A stretch of DNA of 64,000 nucleotides from Cellulomonas sp. P24 (GCF_024704385.1 NZ_JAJDFX010000002.1:2232001-2296000), one strand, 5' to 3'. Shown: positions 33,546 through 42,733, counted from the first letter of the stretch. Notes: generated by a model from the sequence alone, not told the origin. A program made the numbers and translations.

Positions 33546-34958
33546 GTGAAACTCAAGAAGCCCATCGCCTCACTCGTGAGTGCACTGCTCCTGTCGCTCG
33601 GCATGGTCACCATGGCGGCGACGACGGCGTCGGCGCACACGAACCACTGGTCCGGCTCCGGTGACTACAACGGCTGGTCCAGATGGGGTGATGACGAGCG
33701 CTCGACGAGTACTCCCACGAGCGCCCCGTCCGGCTATGTCGTGGCCGCGTGGTACATGCCCGGGTGGGTGAACAGCTCGACGGCGGTGTGGCAGCCCGGT
33801 GGGCAGAAGCTCGCCACGAGCATCAAGGTGTCGACCAAGGACCTCGGCGCACTGGATGCGTGGGTCAAGAGCCAGAGCTACGGCTGCTTCCAGATCGACG
33901 GCTACAACGACAACTCGACGACGACCGCCTTGCTCGGCGGCAAGGTCCTCTATGCCCCCAACAACCCGTCCGAGTCTCTGTGGGGCGGCGGTCTGGGTAG
34001 CGCCTGGAAGTTCACGAAGGTCGGGACGAGCTGCACCCCGCCCGTGACGACGAAGGTGACGCCGGTCGCTCCGACCGTCGCACCCCAGACCTGCCAGGTC
34101 GGTACCGGCGGCGTCTCCGACCTGACCGGCGGGTCGATCACCCTGCCGACGACCGCCGGGGTGACCTACACGGTCTCCGGCGGCAAGACGACCGGCCTGG
34201 CTGCCGGCGACTACACCATCACCGCGACTCCAGGAGCGGGCACGACCTTGTCGGTCACTGGCACCGACTGGAAGCTCCAGTCAGGCGGGGTCGCGACGCT
34301 CACGGTGACCGTTGCGGCGGCGGCGGACTGCTCCGTCTCCCAGCCTCAGCCCAAGGTGACGACCACCGCGTGGGTCGACGGGACGTGGGCCTGTGGCGAC
34401 ACGACGGTGAAGCAGACGCGTGAGGTCACCACGACGCCGTACGTGTGGAGCAATGGCGGGTGGGTCCTGGACACCACGAGCGCGTCGACGGTGACCGAGA
34501 CGCAGACGCGTGACCTGCTGGCCAGCGAGCAGACCGTGTGCCCCGTCTCGCAGGTGCTGGCGGCGCCGCCGAACACGGTGGTGACGATCGTTCCTCCGAC
34601 GTGCACGGCGGACGGGTCGGCGACGTTGGCCGACGGTGTGGGGTACGTGTGGGACAAGACGTCGTTCGGTCCGGGTACGTGGACCGCGACGGCGACCGCG
34701 ACCGACGGGTACGCGTTCGACCACGGCACCACGGCTCAGGTGACGTTCACGGTGGCTCCGAAGCTGACGGGCAGCGCGTGCACCTTCAGCGAGGTCCTGG
34801 CGGCACCGCCGAACGCGTCGGTCCCGACCGCCTCGTCCGGGGTCCTCGCCTTCACCGGCGCAACCCCGCTGCCCCTGGTGATCGTGGCGCTGCTGCTGCT
34901 CGGCGGTGGAGCTCTCCTCCAGCCCCGGATCCGGCGGGCGGTGTTCTCCCGCCACTGA
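33546..34958 (+). CDS. LAxTG-anchored surface protein 2
   Basis: The 470-residue protein starts with GTG at 33546, at the same distance from AAGGAA as its paralogue. The signal peptide VKLKKPIASLVSALLL ends TTASA. A distinct N-terminal domain follows (HTNHWSGSGDYNGWSRWG, with two cysteines), then a Thr/Val-rich stalk shared with surface protein 1. The end is VLAFTGATPLPL, a membrane helix and RIRRAVFSRH: an LAFTG sorting motif. Sortase should link it to the peptidoglycan or to another wall partner. Different N-terminal heads on a common stalk suggest different ligands. No sortase gene is in the window. Confidence 0.85.
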   Translation: MKLKKPIASLVSALLLSLGMVTMAATTASAHTNHWSGSGDYNGWSRWGDDERSTSTPTSAPSGYVVAAWYMPGWVNSSTAVWQPGGQKLATSIKVSTKDLGALDAWVKSQSYGCFQIDGYNDNSTTTALLGGKVLYAPNNPSESLWGGGLGSAWKFTKVGTSCTPPVTTKVTPVAPTVAPQTCQVGTGGVSDLTGGSITLPTTAGVTYTVSGGKTTGLAAGDYTITATPGAGTTLSVTGTDWKLQSGGVATLTVTVAAAADCSVSQPQPKVTTTAWVDGTWACGDTTVKQTREVTTTPYVWSNGGWVLDTTSASTVTETQTRDLLASEQTVCPVSQVLAAPPNTVVTIVPPTCTADGSATLADGVGYVWDKTSFGPGTWTATATATDGYAFDHGTTAQVTFTVAPKLTGSACTFSEVLAAPPNASVPTASSGVLAFTGATPLPLVIVALLLLGGGALLQPRIRRAVFSRH

Positions 34959-34966
34959 TTCAGGCG
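34330..34966 (+). repeat. C-terminal module repeat, copy 2
   Basis: Near-identical in long blocks to 32640-33250 over the stalk and sorting-signal region of the two surface proteins. Confidence 0.75.
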
Positions 34967-34974
34967 TGATCTGA

Positions 34975-35014
34975 CTGCTACCCCCGTGCCACCCTGGCGG
35001 CACGGGGGTAGCAG
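34975..35014 (+). terminator. strong hairpin after surface protein gene 2
   Basis: CTGCTACCCCCGTGCC pairs perfectly with GGCACGGGGGTAGCAG (16 bp) around an 8-base loop, 16 bases after the stop. The remaining gap to 35217 shows no gene I can support. Confidence 0.85.
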
Positions 35015-35217
35015 TCTGTGTGGGCGGTACCCGGAGGCTCGAGCCCTGGTGCGGGCCGGTCGGACCCCGACGCGGCTCCACGGTGGCGCAGTGGTGCGCC
35101 GGCTCAGTCGGATGGCGGTCACCTGATCGAGGAGCGGCCGGCGGTCAAGCCATGCGGGCGACGTGTCGATGTACTCGGACGTAGCACCTCGTCCTCGCCC
35201 GAAGGGCACCTCGACCG

Positions 35218-35634
35218 ATGGACCGCCGCCAGGTCTCACGCCTCACCCCGGTGCTGTGCGCGTGTGTCGCCCTCACCCTTGCCGGGTGCGCCGCGCGAGA
35301 CGGGGAGGCGCCGAGCGGGCCCGGAGCTGCGGCATCGGTGACCGCGTCGTCGCACACCGGCCCCCTCGCGGCACCGTCGCCCACGAGGTCCGCGGTGATG
35401 CAGGTCTTCATCGTCCCCGACCTCATCGGCGAGCCCCTCGACGAGGCGCAGGGCGCGCTCCAGTCACTGGGCTCCCAGTCCCTCGACCCGCAGGACGCGA
35501 GTGGGCTCGGCCGCTCCGTGTCCATCGACGGTGTCTGGCGCGTGTGCACCCAGAGCCCGAAGGCGGGCGAGGTGGTGGACGTGCGGACCGTCGTCATCCT
35601 CGCGGCGGTCCTCTCGGGTGAGCACTGCCCGTGA
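35218..35634 (+). CDS. lipoprotein with a PASTA-like domain
   Basis: The 138-residue protein has the signal peptide MDRRQVSRLTPVLCACVA and a lipobox LAGC. A Ser/Thr/Pro linker follows, then one PASTA-like domain: VPDLIGEPLDEAQGALQSLG and VCTQSPKAGEVVD. PASTA domains bind muropeptides or beta-lactams in kinases and penicillin-binding proteins. Single-domain lipoproteins of this type are common in actinobacteria and may sense or bind the cell wall (inference). It has one extra N-terminal cysteine (CAC) before the lipobox. Confidence 0.82.
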   Translation: MDRRQVSRLTPVLCACVALTLAGCAARDGEAPSGPGAAASVTASSHTGPLAAPSPTRSAVMQVFIVPDLIGEPLDEAQGALQSLGSQSLDPQDASGLGRSVSIDGVWRVCTQSPKAGEVVDVRTVVILAAVLSGEHCP

Positions 35635-35806
35635 CCCGGATCGCCGGGTCGGCTCGGGTCGCGGAGTGACGCCGCGGACGTCGCGGCGCGGGGAGCAGCG
35701 GCGTGCCGCGGTCGCAGCCGCGCGGTGGTCACGGGCGTTCGGAGGTCACGGGCGCCCGGTGGTCAGAGGTGGACGGCGGGCATCACCTTGCCTCGCCGCA
35801 CTAGTT

Positions 35807-35843
35807 GGTATTACCGTGTACCTGGCACGACATAGAACCAGGT
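35807..35843 (+). promoter_or_regulatory. probable PadR operator region
   Basis: GGTA-T-TACC (35807-35815) is followed by ACCTGG (35820-35825) and CCAGGT (35838-35843), an inverted repeat with 12 bases between. It lies just upstream of the padR-like gene start, as expected for autoregulation. Confidence 0.45.
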
Positions 35844-35874
35844 GAAGCCAGCAAGTTCGGGAGGCGGCGAGCGC

Positions 35875-36219
35875 GTGGCAGAAAGCAGCGACACGATCCC
35901 GTCGCAGTTCCGCAAGGGCGTCGTCGAGCTGGCGATCCTCGCGCTGCTGCACCGCGACGAGGCGTACGGCGGTGAGATCGTCGACCGGCTCGCGGCCTAC
36001 CCGGGTCTGGCGATCAGCGCCGGTACGGCCTACCCGCTGCTCGCACGCCTGAAGAAGTCGGGCCTGATCACCTCGGTCTGGCGGGAATCACCCGTCGGGC
36101 CACCGCGGAAGTACTACCGGCTCTCGCCCGACGGCGAGGAGGTCTTCGCCGGGATGGCCAAGGCCTGGAACGGGATGAAGAACGAGATGGACGACCTGCT
36201 GGGATTGGACGCCCGATGA
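35875..36219 (+). CDS. PadR family transcriptional regulator
   Basis: The 114-residue protein has the PadR winged helix: FRKGVVELAILALLHRDEAY, GGEIVDRLAAYPGLAISAGT then YPLLARLKKSGLI and SPVGPPRKYYRLSPDGEEVF. It should repress the following membrane/ABC genes in response to a ligand. GTG at 35875 is preferred (GGGAGG upstream); a GTG at 35842 is possible but falls in the operator. It overlaps the next gene by 4 bases. Confidence 0.88.
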   Translation: MAESSDTIPSQFRKGVVELAILALLHRDEAYGGEIVDRLAAYPGLAISAGTAYPLLARLKKSGLITSVWRESPVGPPRKYYRLSPDGEEVFAGMAKAWNGMKNEMDDLLGLDAR

Positions 36220-37187
36220 GCACCCACGCACCCACCGACGGGACGTCCCGAGACGCCGCAGTGGTGATCGACGACTACTTCGCCCGACTCGCGACGGCGA
36301 CCGAGGCGATCCGCGCCAGGATCGGTGCCGACGAGCTCGCCGAGCTGCGCGCGCACGTCGACGACCGGCTCGTCGGCACAACCGCCACCGCCGCGGACGC
36401 GACGCGGGTGCTCGCCGAGCTCGGCTCGCCCGAGGAGCTCGCCCGCGCGTTCGCAGCAGAGGCGGCCGAGTACGACGCCGCGCCCGACGCCGTCGACGGG
36501 CGACCGTCGGCCCTCGTCGGCCGCGTCCTCGGCATGCCCTACGACGTCCGCCCGCCCACGACCGATCGGGTCGCCCTGCGGGTGTGGAACCCCACCGACC
36601 CGCGGATCCTCGTGCCCAAGGCATTCGGCATGGGATGGACCGTGAACTTCGGCGCCCTCGCCGTGAAGACCCACCTGGTCCGGCCCGACGACGAGGATGA
36701 CGCGTTCGCAGCGGTCCCGGACGGCGTAGTGACGGCAACCCTCGCCGCGCCCGCCGCTGTCGCGATGGCGGTCGTGGTGCTGGCTGCCGTGTCGTGGCCG
36801 ACCCTGCCGGCGAACGTCCCGGTGCACTGGAACGGCGCCGGTCATGTCGACGGGTACAGCAGCCGAGGAGCCGCGGTCCTGTGGCTCGTCGTGATGGCGG
36901 TCGTGCCCGTGCTGCTCGCCGCATGGGTGCACACGCGCCGCCGCCGGCGGTTCAACCGGGTGGCCGCGTCCGCCGTGAGCCTCGGCTTCGCGGTGCTCTC
37001 GCTGGCGATCCTCGTCCAGACCGTCGCCTCCGCAGGAGGCGGCACGGGCATGTGGCCGACGTGGCTCGGCATCGGCGGCTTCCTGGTGCTGCCGTTCGTC
37101 CTTCTCGTCGGCGTCTCTCGTCTCGGCAGCGCCGCAGAGCGGCGCCGCGACCTCTCCATCACGTCATCGAAAGGACGTGCACAGTGA
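36216..37187 (+). CDS. membrane protein with DUF5808 and DUF1648-like regions
   Basis: The 323-residue protein has a cytosolic N-terminal region of about 95 residues (DDYFARLATATEAIRARIGA, then LAELGSPEELARAFAAEAAE) resembling the DUF1700-type domain encoded next to PadR genes. It is followed by the block WNPTDPRILVPKAFGMGWTV (DUF5808-like) and a set of about four membrane helices, the first loop of which (LPANVPVHWNGAGHVDGYSS) is the DUF1648/SdpI pattern. Coupled to padR and to the next gene by stop-start overlap. It may sense or respond to envelope damage (inference). Confidence 0.75.
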   Translation: MSTHAPTDGTSRDAAVVIDDYFARLATATEAIRARIGADELAELRAHVDDRLVGTTATAADATRVLAELGSPEELARAFAAEAAEYDAAPDAVDGRPSALVGRVLGMPYDVRPPTTDRVALRVWNPTDPRILVPKAFGMGWTVNFGALAVKTHLVRPDDEDDAFAAVPDGVVTATLAAPAAVAMAVVVLAAVSWPTLPANVPVHWNGAGHVDGYSSRGAAVLWLVVMAVVPVLLAAWVHTRRRRRFNRVAASAVSLGFAVLSLAILVQTVASAGGGTGMWPTWLGIGGFLVLPFVLLVGVSRLGSAAERRRDLSITSSKGRAQ

Positions 37188-37507
37188 ACGGGCAGCTTGC
37201 TGACCTCCCCACCGGGGTCTTCGTCTTCCTCCTCGTCGTCGGCGTGGTCCAGCTCGCCCTGGACGTCGTCGCCCTGGTCGACCTCGTCCGCCGACCGGTG
37301 GACCGGGTCGCGATGGGCAACAAGTGGATCTGGGTCGCGATCATCCTCCTGGTCAACCTGCTGGGCGCGATCCTCTACCTGATCGTGGGCCGCAAGCCTG
37401 CGGCGGCCACCGAGGTCCCTCTGCCGTCGACCCCGTCGGCGTCCCGGACCGAGAGCATCGCCGACTCGCTCTACGGTCGCCGTGACGACAGCGCCGGGCC
37501 GCGATGA
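37184..37507 (+). CDS. small membrane protein with PLDc_N-type domain
   Basis: The 107-residue protein (VNGQLADLPTGVFVFLLVVG) has two transmembrane helices with the PLDc_N pattern: DLVRRPVDRVAMGNKWIWVA and LLGAILYLIVGRK. The domain is found in front of cardiolipin synthases and as separate small proteins in ABC export operons. AAAGGA precedes the GTG. It overlaps both neighbours by 4 bases, so it belongs to the PadR-ABC operon. Confidence 0.82.
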   Translation: MNGQLADLPTGVFVFLLVVGVVQLALDVVALVDLVRRPVDRVAMGNKWIWVAIILLVNLLGAILYLIVGRKPAAATEVPLPSTPSASRTESIADSLYGRRDDSAGPR

Positions 37508-38457
37508 GCGCCACCAGCGGAGCGCCGACCACGGCAGCGATCAGGACCACGGCCCTCACCAAGGCGTACGGCGACAAGAGGGCGCTCGACGCGGTCGACC
37601 TCACCGTCGACGAGGGCTCGATCTTCGGGTTCCTCGGTCCCAACGGTGCGGGCAAGACGACCATGCTGCGCCTGATCACCGGCCTGGCGCGGCCGACGAG
37701 CGGGTCCGTCCACGTGCTTGGTCACGACGTCGCGACAGCGGGCAATGCCGTCCGCGCCGAGATCGGGTTCCTCCCCGACGTCCCCGGCTTCTACGAGTGG
37801 ATGACGGCCGAGGACTTCCTGCGGTTCGCGGGCGGGCTCTTCGGTCTCGGTGGCACGCTCCTCGACGAGCGCGTCGCGATGCTGCTCGACCTGGCAGGGC
37901 TGACCGGGGTGAAGACCACGGTCGGCGGCTACTCGCGCGGCATGAAGCAGCGCCTCGGCGTCGCGCAGGCCCTGGTCAACGCGCCACGCCTGCTGCTCCT
38001 CGACGAGCCGACCAGTGCGCTGGACCCGATGGGACGCAAGGAGCTGCTCGAGATGATTGCGTCGCTCCGCGGCCGCACGACGGTGTTCTTCTCGACGCAC
38101 ATCCTCGGGGACGTCGAGCGTGTGTGCGACGCGGTCGCGATCCTCGATGAGGGCCGGGTCGTCGTCCAGTCGCCCATCGACGAGCTCCGGTCGACGTACG
38201 GCGCCCGAAAGGTCGTCGTCGAGGTCACCGACGACGCCGACGCGCTCGCGACCGAGATCGAGCAGCGCGCCTGGGCGACAGCGGTGGCGCGCGGCGCGAA
38301 CGGGACGATCGAGATCACCGTGACGGACGTCGCGCTCGCGCAGCACGAGATCCCGGTGATGGTTGCCGCCCGGCAGACCGGGCTCGTGCGCATGGACGCG
38401 GGAGAGATGGGACTCGAAGAGGTCTTCGTCGAGCTCGTCGGAGGTGGTCGGCGATGA
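37504..38457 (+). CDS. ABC transporter ATP-binding protein
   Basis: The 317-residue ATPase has Walker A (GPNGAGKTTM), the signature YSRGMKQRLGVAQAL, Walker B (LLLLDEPTSALDPMGRKE) and the H-loop FSTHILGDVE. The C-terminal 90 residues or so form the small domain common in drug-export and bacteriocin-type ABC ATPases. It pairs with the ABC-2 permease encoded next, overlapping by 4 bases. The operon PadR-membrane-PLDc_N-ATPase-permease looks like a regulated export or resistance system; the substrate is unknown. Confidence 0.92.
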   Translation: MSATSGAPTTAAIRTTALTKAYGDKRALDAVDLTVDEGSIFGFLGPNGAGKTTMLRLITGLARPTSGSVHVLGHDVATAGNAVRAEIGFLPDVPGFYEWMTAEDFLRFAGGLFGLGGTLLDERVAMLLDLAGLTGVKTTVGGYSRGMKQRLGVAQALVNAPRLLLLDEPTSALDPMGRKELLEMIASLRGRTTVFFSTHILGDVERVCDAVAILDEGRVVVQSPIDELRSTYGARKVVVEVTDDADALATEIEQRAWATAVARGANGTIEITVTDVALAQHEIPVMVAARQTGLVRMDAGEMGLEEVFVELVGGGRR

Positions 38458-39215
38458 ACGGGTTCACGGTGTTCGCCCGCAAGGAGACGCTGGAGATCCT
38501 GCGCACGTGGCGACGGTGGGTGCTGCCCAGCATCCTCGCGTTCTTCGCCCTGACCGGTCCGCCCCTCGCCCGGTACACCCCGGAGATCGTGAAGGCGTTC
38601 GCCGGCGACCAGCTCACCGGGTTCGCGATCCCGACGCCGACATACCTCGACGCCTACGGGCAGTGGGGCAAGAACCTCACCCAGATCGCCCTCTTCGCGC
38701 TGATCATCATCTACGGCGGGCTGGTCTCGGCGGAGAGCCGGAGCGGTACCGCGATCCTGGTGCTCACCAAGCCGGTCTCGCGCAGCGCGTTCGTCGTGGT
38801 CAAGGCCGTCGTGAACGCGGCGTTCATCACCGTGCTGCTGGTGGTCGGCACCCTCGTGACGTGGGGGCTCACCGCGGCGATGTTCGGGACGGCACCCGCG
38901 TCGGCGCTGTGGTCCTCGGCGCTGGTGTGGCTCGTGCTCGCGGTGCAGTTCGTCGCCCTCATGACGCTGCTCTCGGTGGTCATCCGCTCGGCCGCCGGGG
39001 CGGCCGGCGCCGGGCTCGGCGTGTACGTACTCGCGTCGATCGCCGCGATCTGGAAGCCGCTCGGCTCGTACTCGCCGGCGGGGCTCCCGGCGCAGGTGAC
39101 GTCGCTCGCCGCGGGCACGGCCTCAGCCCCGCTGTGGCCCGTCCTGACGTCCCTCGTGCTGTCGGTCGCCCTCGTGGCCGCGGCGGCGCTGCTGTTCCGT
39201 CGCATGGAGCTGTGA
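38454..39215 (+). CDS. ABC-2 type permease
   Basis: The 253-residue membrane protein (MNGFTVFARKETLEILRTWR) has the ABC-2 pattern: an N-terminal cytosolic segment with RKE.LE..R, a large extracellular loop (YTPEIVKAFAGDQLTGFAIP), and six membrane helices with the motif GLVSAESRSGTAILVLTKPV between helices. This SGT...L.KPVSR segment is typical of ABC-2 exporters that interact with the ATPase. It is the last gene of the PadR operon. Confidence 0.88.
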   Translation: MNGFTVFARKETLEILRTWRRWVLPSILAFFALTGPPLARYTPEIVKAFAGDQLTGFAIPTPTYLDAYGQWGKNLTQIALFALIIIYGGLVSAESRSGTAILVLTKPVSRSAFVVVKAVVNAAFITVLLVVGTLVTWGLTAAMFGTAPASALWSSALVWLVLAVQFVALMTLLSVVIRSAAGAAGAGLGVYVLASIAAIWKPLGSYSPAGLPAQVTSLAAGTASAPLWPVLTSLVLSVALVAAAALLFRRMEL

Positions 39216-39319
39216 CCGGAAGGTCCGTCGAGGAGGGTGGCGCGCCGCCGGGTCTAGGGTGGAACCGCCCCGCGGAGCCACCCTCCCCGCACCGACCGCA
39301 GAATCGAGTGAACCGGCAC

Positions 39320-40699
39320 ATGACCAGCACGCTCTCCCCCGCCGAGACGGACCGCGCCGAGAACGGGGAGGAGGCCGTGCTGACCCCCGCCACGCTGCAG
39401 GCGCTCGCGGACGGGTTCGCCGCCGACCCCCGCGCGGTCCTCGCGCAGAACGCCGTCACGCGAGCCGGCCTCGAGCAGGTCGCCGTGAACCACGCGCGTC
39501 AGGTGTCGATCTCCACGACCGTCTCGCACCGGCTCGACGACTGGACGGTCGCGAACCAGAAGAAGTCCGGCCGCTGCTGGCTGTTCGCCGCGCTCAACCT
39601 GTTCCGGTTCGAGACGCGCAAGCAGCTCGGCGTGAAGACCTTCGAGTTCTCGCAGAACCACGCGATGTTCTGGGACAAGCTCGAGCGCGTCAACTACTTC
39701 CTCACCGACGTGATCGGGACGGCCGGCCGCCCCGCGGACGACCGGCTGGTGACGTTCCTGCTCGCCGAGGTCATGGGCGACGGCGGTCAGTGGAACATGG
39801 CGATGAACGTGTTCCGCAAGCACGGGGTCGTGCCCAAGGAGGCGATGCCCGAGACCGAGTCGTCGAGCGCCACCGCGGTGATGAACCGCTCGCTGCGCAC
39901 GCTGCTGCGCCGTGCCGCACGTGACCTGCGCGACCTCGTCGCGACTGGTGCCGACGAGCAGGCGCTCGCGGCGGCGCGCGAGGCCGTCGTGGCGGATGCC
40001 TACCGGATCCTGTCGATCCACCTCGGCACGCCGCCGTCGTCGTTCGACTGGCAGTGGCGCGACGACGAGGGCGAGAACCACCAGGTCGGGCGTCTGACCC
40101 CGCAGGACTTCTTCCGGCTGTACGTCTCGGTGCCGGTCGACGAGTACGTGTGCCTGGTCGACGACCCGCGCCCCGAGCACCCCAAGGGACACCCGCTCAC
40201 GATCGAGCACCTCGGCAACGTGATCGGCGGCGAGCCCGTCCTCTACCTCAACACCGAGGTCGAGCTCATGAAGAAGCTCGCGATGGACGCGATCGTGGCC
40301 GGGGAGCCGGTCTGGTTCGGGTGCGACGTCGCGCAGCAGATGCTCCGGACGGATGGCCTGTGGGCCGCCGACCTGCTCGACCTCGAGGGCGTGTACGGGA
40401 CCGAGCTGGCGATGTCCAAGGAGGACCGCGTCCGCTACGGCGAGTCGCTCATGACGCACGCGATGCTGCTGACCGGCGTCGACGTCGTCGACGGGGTGCC
40501 GCGCCGGTGGCGGGTCGAGAACTCGTGGGGCGACGAGCACGGCGACAAGGGGTTCTTCACGATGGACGACTCGTGGTTCAACGAGTACGTCTTCGAGGTC
40601 GCGGTCCGTCGGTCGGCGCTGCCCGAGCCCCTGCAGGCCGCCCTCGCAGAGCCGCCGCTCGCCCTCCCGGCATGGGACCCGATGGGCGCGCTCGCCTGA
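39320..40699 (+). CDS. pepC: C1 family aminopeptidase (bleomycin hydrolase/PepC)
   Basis: The 459-residue cysteine peptidase has the catalytic Cys at about residue 86 in KKSGRCWLFAALN, the His in ESLMTHAMLLTGVDV and the Asn in WRVENSWGDEHGDKGFF, the C1B pattern. Members form hexameric barrels with the active sites inside and trim N-terminal residues from peptides. No signal peptide is present, so it is cytosolic. An in-frame GTG at 39308 is an alternative start. The C-terminal tail (LPAWDPMGALA) acts in the active site of family members. Confidence 0.93.
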   Translation: MTSTLSPAETDRAENGEEAVLTPATLQALADGFAADPRAVLAQNAVTRAGLEQVAVNHARQVSISTTVSHRLDDWTVANQKKSGRCWLFAALNLFRFETRKQLGVKTFEFSQNHAMFWDKLERVNYFLTDVIGTAGRPADDRLVTFLLAEVMGDGGQWNMAMNVFRKHGVVPKEAMPETESSSATAVMNRSLRTLLRRAARDLRDLVATGADEQALAAAREAVVADAYRILSIHLGTPPSSFDWQWRDDEGENHQVGRLTPQDFFRLYVSVPVDEYVCLVDDPRPEHPKGHPLTIEHLGNVIGGEPVLYLNTEVELMKKLAMDAIVAGEPVWFGCDVAQQMLRTDGLWAADLLDLEGVYGTELAMSKEDRVRYGESLMTHAMLLTGVDVVDGVPRRWRVENSWGDEHGDKGFFTMDDSWFNEYVFEVAVRRSALPEPLQAALAEPPLALPAWDPMGALA

Positions 40700-40736
40700 G
40701 GTGACCGCCCTGCGGTGACGACGCCGCGCAGGCGAC

Positions 40737-40768
40737 GAGCCCGGAGCGCCCGACGGTGCTCCGGGCTC
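40737..40768. terminator. bidirectional hairpin between convergent genes
   Basis: GAGCCCGGAGC and GCTCCGGGCTC form a perfect 11-bp stem with a 10-base loop, between pepC and the gene ending at 40767. Confidence 0.75.
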
Positions 40769-41330
40769 AGCCCTGCAACGTCTGGGTCGCGCGGCCGAGG
40801 ATCTCGGTGAGCACGCCCGGCGTGTAGACGTCGGACTCGTCGACCTGCCCCTCGTCGAGGGTCGCCCACTTCCAGCGCGGTGCGATCGGGATGTCCGTCC
40901 CGCGCTCACCGAGCCGGAGGTCGAGCACGGCCGCGAAGTGGTAGCCGAACCGCGTCTGCAGCGCGCGGGCGCGGGCGAACGCCTCGCCGTCGGGGTCGTC
41001 GATCGCGCTGTCCGTCGCGAGCTCGAGCAGGAGCAGGTTGTGCTCCGGTCCGAGCTTGCCGCGATGGTGGACGATCAGGTCGGGGATGCGTCGGCCCTCG
41101 GCGTCGACCAGCCGGACGGACTCCTCGAGGTGCATGCCGGAGCGGTTGTACTCGCAGTCGACGTCCCAGGACGCCTCGATCATCGGGCGCAGGTGCCACC
41201 CGAGGTGGAACGCCACCGCGCGCTCGCTGGGGCGGCTCGTGCCGACGGCCAGGCTCAGCAGCGACCACTCGTCGACGATGGTCGTCGTCAGCGCGATGCG
41301 GACACGGTCCTGCAGATCGGTGAGCAGCAT
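40767..41330 (-). CDS. uncharacterised protein, possible nuclease-like fold
   Basis: The 187-residue protein (MLLTDLQDRVRIALTTTIVD) has the block RAVAFHLGWHLRPMIEASWD, then DCEYNRSG and PDLIVHHRGKLGPEHNLLLL-ELA. A PD-x-ILV...LLLEL pattern with a nearby acidic residue resembles restriction-endonuclease-like folds, but the lysine of the usual ExK is not visible, so this is only a suggestion. It stands alone between a terminator and the DUF2510 gene. Confidence 0.55.
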   Translation of the reverse strand: MLLTDLQDRVRIALTTTIVDEWSLLSLAVGTSRPSERAVAFHLGWHLRPMIEASWDVDCEYNRSGMHLEESVRLVDAEGRRIPDLIVHHRGKLGPEHNLLLLELATDSAIDDPDGEAFARARALQTRFGYHFAAVLDLRLGERGTDIPIAPRWKWATLDEGQVDESDVYTPGVLTEILGRATQTLQG

Positions 41331-41425
41331 GAAGCGAACCGTATCGCCCCGTCCGCGCGGGCGGGGGCGGTTGTCCATCGTCGGAGGGCGCGCGACGCCT
41401 GCTCCGCCCGGGGTCGAGCTCGGTC

Positions 41426-41914
41426 CTACCGGAGGACGTAGGCCGTCAAGAGGTACGCGCCGAGCACGGTCACGGCGGTCCCGACGACGATCGCGAAGAC
41501 GGCTCGACCTCGCCCGTGCCCACCCTGACGGGCCCGGGCCATCGCCCACAGCCCGAACGCGATCGCGATCGGCCCCAACGGCCAGACCACCAGGGCGACC
41601 AGGCCGACGTACCCGGCGGTGATCGCCTGCCACGAGCGTCCGATCGGGATCATCCAGTGGAGCGGGTCGGACGGCGAGGAGCCCGCGGGCAGTGGCGGCG
41701 CCATGGTCGCCCCGGTCAACCCTGCCGGGGTCCGCTGGGTGGGGACCACGGCGACACGCGGCGCCGGGAGGGGCGGCGGGGGCAGCACGGCCACCTGTGC
41801 CGCCGGGTCGGGTGCGGTCCGCTCCGTCCACTCGGCACCGTCGAACCACCGGAGCACACCCTTCGTGTGGCCGTCGTCGTACCAGCCGGCGGGTGGGTAC
41901 TGCAGCGTGCTCAT
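41426..41914 (-). CDS. DUF2510 membrane protein
   Basis: The 162-residue protein has an N-terminal DUF2510 domain ([20 protein letters not shown] and EWTERTAP), a Pro-rich linker and two or three membrane helices at the C terminus (DUF4190-like: [20 protein letters not shown], then [20 protein letters not shown]). DUF2510 is an actinobacterial beta domain of unknown partner found at the cytosolic side of membrane proteins. Confidence 0.85.
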   Translation of the reverse strand: MSTLQYPPAGWYDDGHTKGVLRWFDGAEWTERTAPDPAAQVAVLPPPPLPAPRVAVVPTQRTPAGLTGATMAPPLPAGSSPSDPLHWMIPIGRSWQAITAGYVGLVALVVWPLGPIAIAFGLWAMARARQGGHGRGRAVFAIVVGTAVTVLGAYLLTAYVLR

Positions 41915-41994
41915 ACCGTGGTGATCGACCGTCGGCGCCGTGAACTTGACGGCTTCACGCGAGATCGAGGGTCGTGGCCCGCGGCGTCGGGCCC

Positions 41995-42717
41995 TCAGGC
42001 GGTGGCGAAGGCCGCGACGGCGAGCGCGACTGCCCGGTCGAACAGCAGCTCGCGCTCGTCCGCGGGCAGCGACGCCTCACGGAACAGCAGGTCCGAGATC
42101 GTGCAGATCGCGAGGGCCTCGCCGCCCTCCGCGTTCGCGACCGCGTAGAGACCGGCCGCCTCCATCTCGACGGCGAGGGTGCCGTGCTTGACGAGAAGCG
42201 CGGTGGTCTCGGGGCGGTCGGCGTAGAAGACGTCGCTGGAGAGAACGGCGCCCACGTGCACACCGTCGGGTGTCGCACCGGGTCGCAGGCCGGACGCCTG
42301 GGCCGCCGCGGTGGCGAGCGCGAAGCTCGGGGCGTGGCTGTAGTGGATCCCCGGGATGCGGTTCGCGCTCACCGCGGAGTCCGTGTGGGCCGCGCTGGCG
42401 ATCACGACGTCGCCCAGGTCGAGGTGCGTCGCCATGCCGCCGGCCGTGCCGATCCGGATGATCCTCTTGACGCCGTAGAACCGGAACAGCTCCGTGGCGT
42501 AGATCGAGATGGAGGGGATGCCCATCCCGGAGGCGAGCACCGAGACCGGCCGTCCGCCGACGGTCCCGGTGAACCCGAGGATGCCGCGGACCTGGGTGAC
42601 CTGGCGGGCGTCGTCGAGGACGGTCTCGGCGATGTGACGGGCGCGACGGGGGTCGCCGGGCATGAGGACGTCCGGGGCGAAGTCACCCGGGTCGGCGCTG
42701 ATGTGCGGGGTAGCCAT
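41995..42717 (-). CDS. deoD: DeoD-type purine nucleoside phosphorylase
   Basis: The 240-residue enzyme has the hexameric PNP pattern: [14 protein letters not shown] (phosphate site), [40 protein letters not shown] and the ribose-site [16 protein letters not shown], with the catalytic Asp in CTISDLLF. It phosphorolyses purine (deoxy)ribonucleosides for salvage. It lies 16 bases after the pentapeptide-protein gene and is probably co-transcribed with it, though the functional link is unclear. Confidence 0.93.
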   Translation of the reverse strand: MATPHISADPGDFAPDVLMPGDPRRARHIAETVLDDARQVTQVRGILGFTGTVGGRPVSVLASGMGIPSISIYATELFRFYGVKRIIRIGTAGGMATHLDLGDVVIASAAHTDSAVSANRIPGIHYSHAPSFALATAAAQASGLRPGATPDGVHVGAVLSSDVFYADRPETTALLVKHGTLAVEMEAAGLYAVANAEGGEALAICTISDLLFREASLPADERELLFDRAVALAVAAFATA

Positions 42718-42733
42718 GCGCCGACCCTAGTCC

